From an uncultured Flavobacterium sp. (GTDB lineage: Bacteria; Bacteroidota; Bacteroidia; Flavobacteriales; Flavobacteriaceae), in the NCBI GenBank assembly GCA_913061465.1, contig CAJXSU010000007.1:1-55376 (forward strand): DNA of 55,376 nucleotides. Reading direction: 5' to 3'. The position numbers and the translations under genes are program-made. Of the stretch, positions 18,411-27,037 are shown in pieces (positions within the stretch are counted from its first letter, which is position 1; every line of letters starts with the position of its first letter). The notes beneath the pieces were generated by a model, which saw only the letters and a list, made by a program, of their open reading frames with translations, was not told where the DNA came from and searched no databases.

Positions 18411-18866
18411 TTATGACTTGTAATGTTTGTAGAGTCTGTAACTGAAAATCAGATTAAATAGAATTAGTATGATAAATAAATTAAAAACCATAACATACAT
18501 ATAAGAAAGATTATAAATTAAAAATGTTGATATTATGACCAATCCATAACTGATAAATAAAGACATTGTTAAACTTTCTAATCTTATTTTAGAGATTAAC
18601 TCATCTTCAATTTTTTCTTTACAAAAGGAGTTTATTAAACCTGAAATAATGATGATTGTGGTAAATATTTCATCGCCCAAACCATTTTCTATCCAACCAC
18701 CACCATAAGTCAAATCAGAAAATGACTCAGAAAACAATGAATATACATTTAAGGTAAAAAGGTCAAAAATTATATCCGTAATTAAGAGATAAAAACCAAT
18801 AATTGAAGTTAAGTAAAAAACTAAACCACTGATTTTTTTGTATTTGTTATCAAATAAGTAATTCAT
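18411..18866 (-). CDS. Four-helix membrane protein of unknown function
   Basis: This 151-residue protein has about four transmembrane helices, near residues 13-35, 65-82, 95-115 and 120-143, and a basic C-terminus (YRLYKHYKS). I do not recognise the family. Paired membrane proteins of small XRE regulators vary a lot and are often hypothetical. It is the first gene of a two-gene operon with the regulator at 18217. Both lie inside the region bounded by two glmS-end copies, which marks them as accessory. Confidence 0.7.
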   Translation of the reverse strand: MNYLFDNKYKKISGLVFYLTSIIGFYLLITDIIFDLFTLNVYSLFSESFSDLTYGGGWIENGLGDEIFTTIIIISGLINSFCKEKIEDELISKIRLESLTMSLFISYGLVIISTFLIYNLSYMYVMVFNLFIILILFNLIFSYRLYKHYKS

Positions 18867-18880
18867 TTTGTCAAATATTT

Positions 18881-18894
18881 TTTACAAATGTAAA
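18881..18894. promoter_or_regulatory. Candidate operator palindrome of the XRE operon
   Basis: TTTACA-AA-TGTAAA is an inverted repeat with 6-bp arms, 15 bp before the membrane-protein start. Similar half-sites (TCTACAT, TTTACAT) recur at 18900-18930. A minus-strand TATATTTG box lies at 18913-18920. The arrangement suits autoregulation by the XRE protein, but this is inference. Confidence 0.4.
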
Positions 18895-18975
18895 TTATTT
18901 TCTACATAATGACAAATATATTTTACATTATAAGATACTTATTTTTTTGTTTCTCCACCCTCCATAAATTAAAGT

Positions 18976-18996
18976 GTTACCGTTGAGTAGTTTGTG
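18976..18996 (+). repeat. glmS 3'-end repeat, copy 2 (remnant)
   Basis: This 21-bp segment still reads Val-Thr-Val-Glu-stop, but with ACC for ACT and TAG for TAA, and keeps the bases after the stop. The preceding AAAGT may be a continuation with a small deletion. Synonymous changes suggest it came from another strain's glmS end rather than from a recent local duplication. Confidence 0.65.
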
Positions 18997-19001
18997 ATGG
19001 C

Positions 19002-19032
19002 TTGACTTTTTTAGCTATAATTTCTATATTTG
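19002..19032 (+). promoter_or_regulatory. Bacteroidota-type promoter
   Basis: TTG at 19002-19004, a 20-nt spacer and TATATTTG at 19025-19032 form a good match to the sigma-ABfr consensus. The box ends four bases before the ATG at 19037, so the transcript would be leaderless or nearly so. Confidence 0.6.
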
Positions 19033-19036
19033 TACC

Positions 19037-19309
19037 ATGGGAAAGGGCATTTTAATTTTACTAATAACTTTTATTGTTATAGCCATCTTACACGTTGTGT
19101 CTATGAAAATGACCAAGATTTCTGAGGCCAAAAAATCATCATTTCGAAAAGTATTTTTTTATATCTATGGTATTTTTTTAATACTTAGTGGAATTTTACA
19201 GTGTATAGAGAAAGATGAGATTCGTATTGTTTTTTTAATACAGTCTTTGTGTGGCTTGGCATTCGTTATTTTAAATTTCACAGGAAAGATGCAACAAAAA
19301 ACCAGCTAA
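19037..19309 (+). CDS. Small membrane protein, unknown
   Basis: This 90-residue protein has three hydrophobic segments, near residues 4-23, 40-58 and 66-82, separated by a basic loop (KISEAKKSSFRK). I do not recognise a family. It has its own well-formed promoter immediately upstream. Its stop overlaps the stop of the convergent FAD-dependent oxidoreductase gene by four bases (19306-19309). Confidence 0.7.
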   Translation: MGKGILILLITFIVIAILHVVSMKMTKISEAKKSSFRKVFFYIYGIFLILSGILQCIEKDEIRIVFLIQSLCGLAFVILNFTGKMQQKTS

Positions 19310-19911
19310 ACCTTATCATGAACCTGGCTATGTTCTCCGTTATTCCATAGGGTTAAGATATCAGTGGCCACACTAGCGCCACTTCCTGCTGCAACGGCAA
19401 ATTGGCTTCTGCATCCCGATAAGGTTCCGCAAACATAGACGCCCTCAGTAACTAAATACTTTTCATTTCTTAACTGAATTCTATCTTTTGATACTTTTGC
19501 TCTTTGATGAGGTTCTAAATACGCCTCTAGACCTTTAATAAGAAATGGTTTTGCATAATTTAAAGCTAAAACTATGACTAGAGTCTTGTACTCTTTTTTA
19601 TTGGTTTTTACGATGTGAAAATCATCTTGAATAGCAATAGAAATTACTTTTTCACCCTCAATTTGAGTAATATTTGGGTAGTTTTTACTCAATTGTTTTT
19701 TCCCTGTTGTTAATACATCAGACCCAATAGTTCCAGAGGGTAAGCCAAGCACATTGTTAAAAAGAGCATTCTGTAGATGAGAACTTCTTTGATGCATAAT
19801 TACTCCCACCTGTTTATTGATAGCATAGGGTTTTTTAAGACCTGATCCAAGAACTAAAGCACATTGCATACCCGCAACACCACCTCCAAGAATTAAAGCA
19901 TCAAAAATCAT
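19306..19911 (-). CDS. Short FAD-dependent oxidoreductase (thioredoxin reductase-like)
   Basis: This 201-residue flavoprotein has the FAD-binding motif ILGGGVAGMQCALVLG at the N-terminus and a second FAD-contact region, TEGVYVCGTLSGCRSQFAVAAGSGASVA, at the C-terminus. It lacks the inserted NAD(P)H domain and the CxxC of true thioredoxin reductase (about 310 residues). Such short forms are annotated as NAD(P)/FAD-dependent oxidoreductases. The start shares one base with the stop of marC (TAATG), so translation is probably coupled. The substrate is unknown. Confidence 0.8.
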   Translation of the reverse strand: MIFDALILGGGVAGMQCALVLGSGLKKPYAINKQVGVIMHQRSSHLQNALFNNVLGLPSGTIGSDVLTTGKKQLSKNYPNITQIEGEKVISIAIQDDFHIVKTNKKEYKTLVIVLALNYAKPFLIKGLEAYLEPHQRAKVSKDRIQLRNEKYLVTEGVYVCGTLSGCRSQFAVAAGSGASVATDILTLWNNGEHSQVHDKV

Positions 19912-20492
19912 TAAAATAGTGCTTGAATGTTAGCAGTGAATAATTTTACAGCAATGGCTAATAAAATAACTCCAAATATTTTCCGAATAATTTTAATTCC
20001 GTTAGCACCAATAATACGTTCTATTTTTGGAGAGGTTTTTAAAACTACATAAATCACCACAACATTGCATAAAACAGCTATGATGATATTTTCAATGAAG
20101 AATTCTGCTCGTAAAGAAAGAAGTGTTGTTAGGCTTCCGGGCCCAGCAATTAAGGGGAATGCAAGGGGAAATACGGTAGCGGTTATGCTTTCCGAGTCAT
20201 CATCGTCTTTGTATAGTGTAATCCCTAGAATCATCTCTAAAGCAATAAAAAAAAGAATGAAAGATCCTGCTACGGCAAATGAATACACATCAATTCCAAT
20301 CAATTGAAGTAAACTTTGTCCTAAGAAAAGAAATACAATCATAATAACTCCCGCAATTAATGACGCTTTTTCGGACTGAATATGGCCAACTTTTTTTCTT
20401 AAATCTATGATAATTGGAATGTTTCCAACAATATCTATGACCGCAAATAAGACCATAAACGCTGTAAATATTTCCTTAATATTAAAATTCAT
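19911..20492 (-). CDS. MarC-family integral membrane protein
   Basis: This 193-residue protein has about six transmembrane helices and the MarC/YchE family pattern: FAVIDIVGNIPIIIDLR in helix 1, FPLAFPLIAGPGSLTTLLSL near the middle, and a C-terminal GVILLAIAVKLF helix. MarC was named from antibiotic resistance, but that role was later disproved and the true function is unknown. I use the ATG at 20492. The longer start at 20534 adds residues unlike the family and lies close to the divergent promoter. Confidence 0.85.
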   Translation of the reverse strand: MNFNIKEIFTAFMVLFAVIDIVGNIPIIIDLRKKVGHIQSEKASLIAGVIMIVFLFLGQSLLQLIGIDVYSFAVAGSFILFFIALEMILGITLYKDDDDSESITATVFPLAFPLIAGPGSLTTLLSLRAEFFIENIIIAVLCNVVVIYVVLKTSPKIERIIGANGIKIIRKIFGVILLAIAVKLFTANIQALF

Positions 20493-20566
20493 AATAAGTT
20501 CATTTAGAGTTGCAAAAGTAGAAAACAAACCCAATCAAAATATCAAAAACAGAAAATATTTTATCT

Positions 20567-20574
20567 TATTTTTG
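20567..20574 (+). promoter_or_regulatory. Candidate -7 box for the DUF3109 gene
   Basis: TATTTTTG ends four bases before the ATG at 20579, again implying a leaderless transcript. No clear -33 TTG is present. Confidence 0.45.
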
Positions 20575-20578
20575 CCAA

Positions 20579-21163
20579 ATGTTTCAATTAGGAAAAACCA
20601 TTGTATCCGAAGATCTTATTGAGAAAGATTTTGTGTGTAATTTATCTAAGTGTAAAGGAGAATGCTGTGTTTCAGGTGTTGCTGGTGCCCCTTTAGAGAA
20701 AGATGAAGTAGTTGTTTTAGAGCAGATATATCCAAAGTTAAAACCTTTTTTAAGATCAGAAGGGATAGAAGCTATAGAGCAACAAGGAACCTCTGTAAAA
20801 AGTAATTTAGGAGAATTAGAAACACCATTGGTTAACAATTCTGAATGTGCGTATCTTATTTTTAATGAAAATAACATTGCATCTTGTGGTATTGAAGAAG
20901 CTTATAACAAAGGGGTTGTAAATTGGAAAAAACCAATCTCATGCCATTTATATCCAGTTAGAGTAAAAGAATACAGTGAGTTTGCCGCAGTAAATTATCA
21001 TAAATGGGATATATGTGATGATGCATGCTCTTTAGGAAGCGAGTTAAAGGTACCTGTTTATAAGTTTGTAAAAGAGGCACTAATTAGAAAATTTGGTGTT
21101 AATTGGTATTTAGAATTAGAAAAAGTAGCTCAAAATTATATTAAAAAAAACAAGTACATTTAA
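20579..21163 (+). CDS. DUF3109 cysteine-rich protein
   Basis: This 194-residue cytoplasmic protein carries a conserved Cys cluster: CNLSKCKGECC near residues 21-31, then further Cys in SECAYL, SCGIEEAY, SCHLYPV and CDDAC. This matches DUF3109 (related to the YkgJ/CxxCxxCC proteins), which probably bind a metal or Fe-S cluster. The HLYPVRVKEY segment is characteristic. Function is unproven. It is followed 22 nt later by a small lipoprotein gene. Confidence 0.83.
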   Translation: MFQLGKTIVSEDLIEKDFVCNLSKCKGECCVSGVAGAPLEKDEVVVLEQIYPKLKPFLRSEGIEAIEQQGTSVKSNLGELETPLVNNSECAYLIFNENNIASCGIEEAYNKGVVNWKKPISCHLYPVRVKEYSEFAAVNYHKWDICDDACSLGSELKVPVYKFVKEALIRKFGVNWYLELEKVAQNYIKKNKYI

Positions 21164-21185
21164 ATTTTATAAAAGCATACCATCT

Positions 21186-21692
21186 ATGAAAAAATTATTT
21201 CCCTTTTTGCTAGTCTTATTTGTAGTTCAATCTTGTGAAGAGCCTGTTGAAATTACAGAAACAATGGTTGTTAACCAATCAACAATAGTTACAATTAATC
21301 AAACAAACGGAACTTCTGTGAGTTTTAACGATGTAATTGAAGGGGATTTAAATCAAGTAGTCTCTAATTTTAATAGCATTACTGATATTACCATAGATAG
21401 TTTGACTTATTCGTTTTCAAATCTAATCGGCAATGAAAACGCCTCTATAGTTTCTGCCTCTATAGAAATAAATGGAATAACGGTAGCTGTTGTTTCAGAC
21501 CTAAATATTGCGCAAGAAATTGATAACGAATCTGTATTTCAAATCACAGATTTAAATGTCTTGGACCAGTTAGAAACCTCGTTTTTAAATAACAGTTCTG
21601 TAGCTTTAAATCTTTCAGGAATGGCTATTTCCGAAGAGGGTGATGTTTCTTTTGAAATAGGGGTCTCGATGCAATTAACGGCTTCTTTTTAA
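21186..21692 (+). CDS. Small lipoprotein, unknown
   Basis: This 168-residue protein has a typical signal peptide and lipobox ending at Cys17 (VVQSC), followed by Glu-Glu. The mature part is rich in Ser, Thr, Asn and beta-strand, with no Cys or recognisable motif. It probably stays in the periplasm or on the cell surface. It follows DUF3109 in the same orientation. No family was recognised. Confidence 0.7.
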   Translation: MKKLFPFLLVLFVVQSCEEPVEITETMVVNQSTIVTINQTNGTSVSFNDVIEGDLNQVVSNFNSITDITIDSLTYSFSNLIGNENASIVSASIEINGITVAVVSDLNIAQEIDNESVFQITDLNVLDQLETSFLNNSSVALNLSGMAISEEGDVSFEIGVSMQLTASF

Positions 21693-22116
21693 TCATTTAC
21701 ATGTTATTTTTTTAAAAACAGTGTCATTTTAGAGGCTAACAATGTCAAAAAATATGATTTTTTTTAAAAATTTTTTTGTAAAATGAAGTTTTAACATGGG
21801 ATTAAAAATTTAATATTAAAAATCATTCTGTAAAATATTTTATACCTCCAAATAAATAAATAAAAAAATAAATCTTTTCATTTTAGGAATGTCAATGAGA
21901 ATAAGGCTTTGTAAAAAAATATCGTTGCAAGTCAATGATTATCAGTGTTTTAAAAATAAATAAAGAATTCATTTTTTTTTCTGTTTTTTCTGTTTTGTTA
22001 AAAACTTAGCGTGTTTTGTGAATAAGTAGAGCTTTGTATTCATCCCTTTTTTTTGAATCTTTGTTAACCTCGATAGGAGTACTATTTTACAACAATTAAG
22101 AAAACCTTAACAAATA
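21693..22116. other. Intergenic region upstream of nrdB
   Basis: This 424-bp stretch is very AT-rich and has no convincing gene; a 24-codon frame at 21889-21963 is unsupported. No riboswitch or NrdR box was recognised. The only clear signal is the promoter-like element at 22061-22090. Confidence 0.5.
22061..22090 (+). promoter_or_regulatory. Candidate promoter of nrdBA
   Basis: TTG at 22061-22063, a 19-nt spacer and TATTTTAC at 22083-22090 fit the Bacteroidota consensus except for the last two bases of the -7 box. The ATG of nrdB is about 27 bases further on. Confidence 0.5.
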
Positions 22117-23088
22117 ATGTCTTTACAAGAACCAATTTTACAGCCAAACGATAACCGATTCGTAATTTTTCCAATTGAACATGATGATTTATGGGATTGG
22201 TATAAAAAACAACAAGCATGTATTTGGACAGCTGAAGAAATTGACTTATCAGAAGACGTTATAGATTGGAAAAATAAACTTTCAGAAGAAGAGCGTTATT
22301 TCATCAAACATATTTTAGCATTCTTTGCTGCTTCTGACGGAATTGTAAATGAAAATTTAGCAGAAAACTTTGTTAATGAAGTGCAATATTCAGAGGCTAA
22401 ATTCTTTTACGGCTTTCAAATTATGATGGAGAACGTACACTCAGAAACATACTCCCTTTTAATTGATACGTACGTTAAAAATGAAGAAGAGAAAGATAAA
22501 TTATTTAATGCAATAGAAACTTTTCCAGCAATAAAAAAGAAAGCTGAATGGGCTTTAAAATGGATAGAGTCAGATTCTTTTGCAGAAAGATTAATTGCTT
22601 TTGCGGCTGTAGAAGGAATTTTCTTCTCAGGAGCATTTTGTTCAATTTTTTGGTTAAAGAAAAGAGGGTTGTTACCAGGGCTTACTTTTTCTAACGAGTT
22701 AATTTCTAGAGACGAGGGAATGCATTGTGATTATGCAGTGCATCTTCACAACAATCATATTGTTAATAAAGTTCCTAAAGAGCGTATTAGAGAAATTATT
22801 GTAGACGCTTTAAACATAGAAAGAGAATTTGTTACAGAGTCATTACCAGTAAGTTTAATTGGTATGAACGCTAAGTTAATGACACAATACCTAGAATTTG
22901 TAACCGACAGATTACTTGGAGAGTTTAATTGTGAAAATGAATACAACGCTTCTAATCCGTTTGATTTTATGGAAATGATTTCTTTAGAAGGAAAAACGAA
23001 TTTCTTCGAAAAAAGAGTTTCTGAATATCAAAAAGCCGGAGTTAAATCTGGTGGAACAGGAAGCATCAGTTTTGATGCTGACTTCTAA
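22117..23088 (+). CDS. nrdB: Ribonucleoside-diphosphate reductase subunit beta (class I)
   Basis: This 323-residue radical-generating subunit of class I ribonucleotide reductase resembles the eukaryote-type R2. Metal ligands are visible: Asp in [13 protein letters not shown], Glu and His in [12 protein letters not shown], Glu in FAAVEGIFF, and Glu and His in [11 protein letters not shown]. The Tyr in HSETYS occupies the place of the radical tyrosine, so a tyrosyl-radical enzyme is likely. The C-terminal tail GSISFDADF should dock on NrdA. nrdA follows after 107 nt. Confidence 0.96.
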   Translation: MSLQEPILQPNDNRFVIFPIEHDDLWDWYKKQQACIWTAEEIDLSEDVIDWKNKLSEEERYFIKHILAFFAASDGIVNENLAENFVNEVQYSEAKFFYGFQIMMENVHSETYSLLIDTYVKNEEEKDKLFNAIETFPAIKKKAEWALKWIESDSFAERLIAFAAVEGIFFSGAFCSIFWLKKRGLLPGLTFSNELISRDEGMHCDYAVHLHNNHIVNKVPKERIREIIVDALNIEREFVTESLPVSLIGMNAKLMTQYLEFVTDRLLGEFNCENEYNASNPFDFMEMISLEGKTNFFEKRVSEYQKAGVKSGGTGSISFDADF

Positions 23089-23195
23089 AGATCTGCTTTA
23101 GAAAAAATAGTACCAAAATGTTTTCTGGTACAAAACCAAATCAAAATATTATAATCGCTTTTGCGATTGACAACTAATTAAAAAACAATAGCAGC

Positions 23196-25595
23196 ATGTA
23201 TGTAGTAAAAAGAGACGGCAAAAAAGAGCCAGTGATGTTCGACAAAATCACGGCGAGAGTAAAGAAAATGTGTTATGGGCTCAACAAGATTGTAGACCCT
23301 GTAAAAGTAGCCATGCGTGTAATTGAAGGATTATATGACGGAGTTACCACACCAGAACTAGATAGTTTAGCAGCAGAAATTGCAGCTACAATGACAACCG
23401 CTCACCCAGATTACGCAAAACTAGCTGCAAGAATTGCTGTATCTAACTTACATAAAAATACAAAAAAATCGTTTTCAGAAACGATGTTAGATTTATATGA
23501 ATATGTAAATCCAAGAACAGGTAAAAAAGCACCTTTACTATCAGATGAAGTATATAAAATTATCACAGATAATGCAGAAAAATTAGATTCTACCATTATC
23601 TACAGCAGAGATTTTAATTATGATTTCTTTGGTTTTAAAACCTTAGAACGTTCTTATTTATTAAAATTAAACGGAATCATTGTAGAAAGACCTCAGCATA
23701 TGTTAATGCGTGTTTCTATCGGTATTCATTTAAATGATATTGACGAAGCAATCGCTACATATGAATTAATGAGCAAGAAGTTTTTTACACACGCGACACC
23801 AACTTTGTTCAATGCAGGTACTCCAAAACCACAAATGTCTTCATGTTTCTTACTACAAATGCAAGACGATAGTATTGATGGAATCTACGATACATTAAAG
23901 CAAACTGCTAAAATTTCACAATCAGCAGGAGGTATTGGTTTGTCTATTCATAATGTGCGTGCTACAGGATCTTATATTAGAGGAACTAACGGAACTTCTA
24001 ATGGAATTGTGCCTATGCTAAAGGTGTTTAATGATACAGCACGTTACGTAGATCAAGGAGGAGGAAAACGTAAAGGATCTTTTGCGATGTATATAGAACC
24101 TTGGCATGCAGATATTTTTGATTTTCTGGATTTAAAAAAGAACCATGGGAAAGAAGAAATGCGAGCTCGAGATTTATTCTATGCGATGTGGATGCCAGAT
24201 TTATTTATGAAAAGAGTGCAAGAAGATGGTCAATGGACTTTGATGTGTCCAAATGAATGCCCACATTTATTTGATACCTATGGTGATGAATTTGAAAAAT
24301 TATATGAAGGTTACGAAAAAGTAGGAAAAGGAAGAAAAACAATCAAGGCAAGAGAGCTTTGGGAAAAAATATTAGAATCTCAAATAGAGACAGGTACTCC
24401 ATACATGCTCTATAAAGACGCTGTAAACCGTAAAACAAATCACAAAAACTTAGGAACTATTCGTTCTTCAAACTTGTGTACAGAAATTATGGAATATACA
24501 GCCAACGATGAGGTTGCTGTATGTAATTTAGCATCCATTGCATTGCCAATGTTTATTAGTGAGAACGAGGCTGGAGAAAAGTATTTTAATCATAAAAAGT
24601 TATATGATGTAACTAAAAAAGTGATTAGAAACTTAGACACGGTTATAGATCGAAATTATTATCCAGTTCAGGAAGCTGAAAACTCTAACTTTAGACACAG
24701 ACCTGTAGGATTAGGAGTTCAAGGTTTGGCAGATGCTTTCATTATGTTGCGTTTACCATTTACTTCTGAGACGGCTAAAAAACTAAATAAAGATATTTTT
24801 GAGACCTTATATTTTGCATCAGTTCAGTCCTCTATGGAAATTGCGAAAGCAAAAGAACCGTATTCTACATTTAAAGGATCACCAATGTCTGAAGGAGAAT
24901 TCCAATATAATATGTGGGGGATCAATGATGAAGATTTAAGTGGAAATTGGGATTGGAAAAAGTTGCGTAAAAACGTAATCAAACACGGTGTTAGAAATTC
25001 GTTGCTAGTGGCTCCAATGCCAACAGCTTCAACTTCTCAGATTTTAGGGAACAATGAAGCTTTTGAGCCGTATACCTCTAACATTTATACAAGACGTGTA
25101 TTGTCTGGAGAATTTATTGTAGTAAACAAACACCTATTGGAAGATTTAGTAGAGATGGAGCTTTGGGACAATAATATGAAGGAAGAGATCATGCGTGCAA
25201 ATGGTTCTATTCAACATATCGACAAGATTCCAGAAGACATAAAAGAACTTTATAAGACTGTATGGGAAATGAGTATGAAAGATATCATTGATATGGCTCG
25301 TCATAGAGGATATTTTATCGATCAATCTCAATCTTTAAACTTATTTATGCAAGATGCAGATTATGCTAAGCTAACGTCAATGCATTTTTATGGGTGGAAG
25401 TCTGGATTAAAAACTGGAATGTATTATCTAAGAACCAAATCTGCTGTAAATGCGATTCAGTTTACGCTTTCAAAAGAAAAGAAAAAAACAACTCAAGAGG
25501 AAGATGGACCAATGTCACCTGAAGAATTCAAAGCCATGGTAGAATCTTCAAAAAATGGAGGTCCAGATGATGATTGCTTAATGTGTGGATCTTAG
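23196..25595 (+). CDS. nrdA: Ribonucleoside-diphosphate reductase subunit alpha
   Basis: This 799-residue catalytic subunit reduces ribonucleotides to deoxyribonucleotides. An N-terminal ATP-cone ([18 protein letters not shown]) indicates allosteric activity control by ATP/dATP. Active-site cysteines are in MSSCFLL and in [12 protein letters not shown], and the second of the reductive pair is in EVAVCNLAS. The C-terminal DDDCLMCGS holds the Cys pair that re-reduces the site. Length is standard. It ends at a strong terminator (25620-25654). Confidence 0.97.
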   Translation: MYVVKRDGKKEPVMFDKITARVKKMCYGLNKIVDPVKVAMRVIEGLYDGVTTPELDSLAAEIAATMTTAHPDYAKLAARIAVSNLHKNTKKSFSETMLDLYEYVNPRTGKKAPLLSDEVYKIITDNAEKLDSTIIYSRDFNYDFFGFKTLERSYLLKLNGIIVERPQHMLMRVSIGIHLNDIDEAIATYELMSKKFFTHATPTLFNAGTPKPQMSSCFLLQMQDDSIDGIYDTLKQTAKISQSAGGIGLSIHNVRATGSYIRGTNGTSNGIVPMLKVFNDTARYVDQGGGKRKGSFAMYIEPWHADIFDFLDLKKNHGKEEMRARDLFYAMWMPDLFMKRVQEDGQWTLMCPNECPHLFDTYGDEFEKLYEGYEKVGKGRKTIKARELWEKILESQIETGTPYMLYKDAVNRKTNHKNLGTIRSSNLCTEIMEYTANDEVAVCNLASIALPMFISENEAGEKYFNHKKLYDVTKKVIRNLDTVIDRNYYPVQEAENSNFRHRPVGLGVQGLADAFIMLRLPFTSETAKKLNKDIFETLYFASVQSSMEIAKAKEPYSTFKGSPMSEGEFQYNMWGINDEDLSGNWDWKKLRKNVIKHGVRNSLLVAPMPTASTSQILGNNEAFEPYTSNIYTRRVLSGEFIVVNKHLLEDLVEMELWDNNMKEEIMRANGSIQHIDKIPEDIKELYKTVWEMSMKDIIDMARHRGYFIDQSQSLNLFMQDADYAKLTSMHFYGWKSGLKTGMYYLRTKSAVNAIQFTLSKEKKKTTQEEDGPMSPEEFKAMVESSKNGGPDDDCLMCGS

Positions 25596-25619
25596 AAATT
25601 AGTTAATTAATATACTTTT

Positions 25620-25654
25620 AAAAAAGAATCTCAATATATTTGAGATTCTTTTTT
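25620..25654. terminator. Intrinsic terminator of nrdBA
   Basis: A 15-bp perfect stem with a 5-nt loop ends in six Ts. It lies 25 bp after the nrdA stop and just before dgt on the same strand. Confidence 0.9.
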
Positions 25655-25678
25655 ATTTAAAATCAAAATCATAATAAT

Positions 25679-27022
25679 ATGATGAACTGGGAACAATTAC
25701 TTTCTTTAAAACGTTTTGGTGATATTCAAAAGCGGCCAAGAGCAAAGCAAGATGAAACACGATTGGGTTTCGAAGTAGATTTTGATAGAATTATATTTTC
25801 AGAAGCTTTTAGAAGCTTACAAGATAAAACACAAGTTATTCCTCTGTCTGAAACAGATTTTGTTCATACGCGACTTACCCACAGTTTAGAGGTATCTGTA
25901 GTAGGAAGAACCCTGGGGAGAAGAGTAGGTAAAGTTTTACTAGAAAGACATCCCAACCTAAAAAAATTAGGCTATTCTTTTAATGATTTTGGAGCTATTG
26001 TAGCAGCAGCCTCTGTAATGCACGATATCGGAAATCCACCGTTTGGGCATTCGGGAGAAAAAGCTATTGGAGAATATTTTAAAACAGGCAAAGGCTTACA
26101 GTACAAAACAGCATTATCGGCAGAAGAATATCAAGACCTCATAGACTTTGAGGGAAATGCTAATGGACTTAAAATTTTGACTGAAAATAGAGAAGGTGTG
26201 TATGGAGGATTACGCTTATCCTATGCCACTTTAGGGGCTTTTATAAAATACCCTAAAGAGTCTTTACCAAAAAAACCTACAACACACATAACAGATAAAA
26301 AATATGGATGTTTTCAATCAGAAAAAGAGGCTTTCTTAGACATTGTTGAAGATTTAGGCTTACTTAATAAGTCTAAGACAGCTGCAATTAGTTACCATAG
26401 ACATCCATTAACTTTTTTAGTAGAAGCAGCAGACGATATTTGTTATACGATTATAGATTTTGAAGATGGAATTAATTTAGGATTAATAGAGGAAGAATTT
26501 GCCCTAGAATATTTAATCAAACTTGTAAAAAACACGATTGATACAAAAAAATATCGTTCATTAAAATTCAAAAAAGATAGAGTTAGTTATCTAAGAGCAC
26601 TGGCTATTAATACCTTAATTAATGAGGCCGTTGATATTTTTTTAGCAAATGAAACAGCCATTTTAAAAGGAACATTCTCTACTTCTTTATTAGATAAATG
26701 TACCTATGAGGCACAGATTAATGATATTTTGAAAATTAGTATTTCAAAAATATATAAGAGTCAAGAAGTGGTAGAAAAAGAAGTAGCAGGGTATAAAATA
26801 ATAGCCGATTTATTAGATATTTTTGTAACTGCCTTAAACAATCACCAATTAGGAAGTCCAACTAATTACGATAGTTTATTACTTAATTTGCTTCCTAAAG
26901 AATTTAGGATTACTTCTGCGTCTACTTATGAAAGAATTATGGCTATTTGCACCTATGTTTCAAGAATGTCAGACGGTTACGCCATTAGAATTCATAAAAA
27001 AATTCAAGGAAGTATTATGTAA
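25679..27022 (+). CDS. dgt: Deoxyguanosinetriphosphate triphosphohydrolase (dGTPase)
   Basis: This 447-residue HD-domain enzyme splits dGTP, and often other dNTPs, into the nucleoside and triphosphate. The HD motif is split over HTRLTHSLEVS near residue 60 and MHDIGNPPFGHSGE near 120. A further Asp is in LVEAADDICYTIIDFEDG. Either of two adjacent ATGs can be the start. It lies straight after nrdBA, so an enzyme that makes dNTPs is next to one that destroys them, though separated by a terminator. Confidence 0.93.
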   Translation: MMNWEQLLSLKRFGDIQKRPRAKQDETRLGFEVDFDRIIFSEAFRSLQDKTQVIPLSETDFVHTRLTHSLEVSVVGRTLGRRVGKVLLERHPNLKKLGYSFNDFGAIVAAASVMHDIGNPPFGHSGEKAIGEYFKTGKGLQYKTALSAEEYQDLIDFEGNANGLKILTENREGVYGGLRLSYATLGAFIKYPKESLPKKPTTHITDKKYGCFQSEKEAFLDIVEDLGLLNKSKTAAISYHRHPLTFLVEAADDICYTIIDFEDGINLGLIEEEFALEYLIKLVKNTIDTKKYRSLKFKKDRVSYLRALAINTLINEAVDIFLANETAILKGTFSTSLLDKCTYEAQINDILKISISKIYKSQEVVEKEVAGYKIIADLLDIFVTALNNHQLGSPTNYDSLLLNLLPKEFRITSASTYERIMAICTYVSRMSDGYAIRIHKKIQGSIM

Positions 27023-27037
27023 TAAAAAAAGATGTTT

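Noticed and set aside
18148-18996. Tn7-like transposon at glmS
   Set aside because: No tns genes or Tn7 end repeats are present; only the glmS-end duplication suggests insertion, so the mechanism is left open.
21889-21963. 24-codon frame in the nrdB upstream region
   Set aside because: Too short, no promoter or family signal, and the AT-rich region gives such frames by chance.
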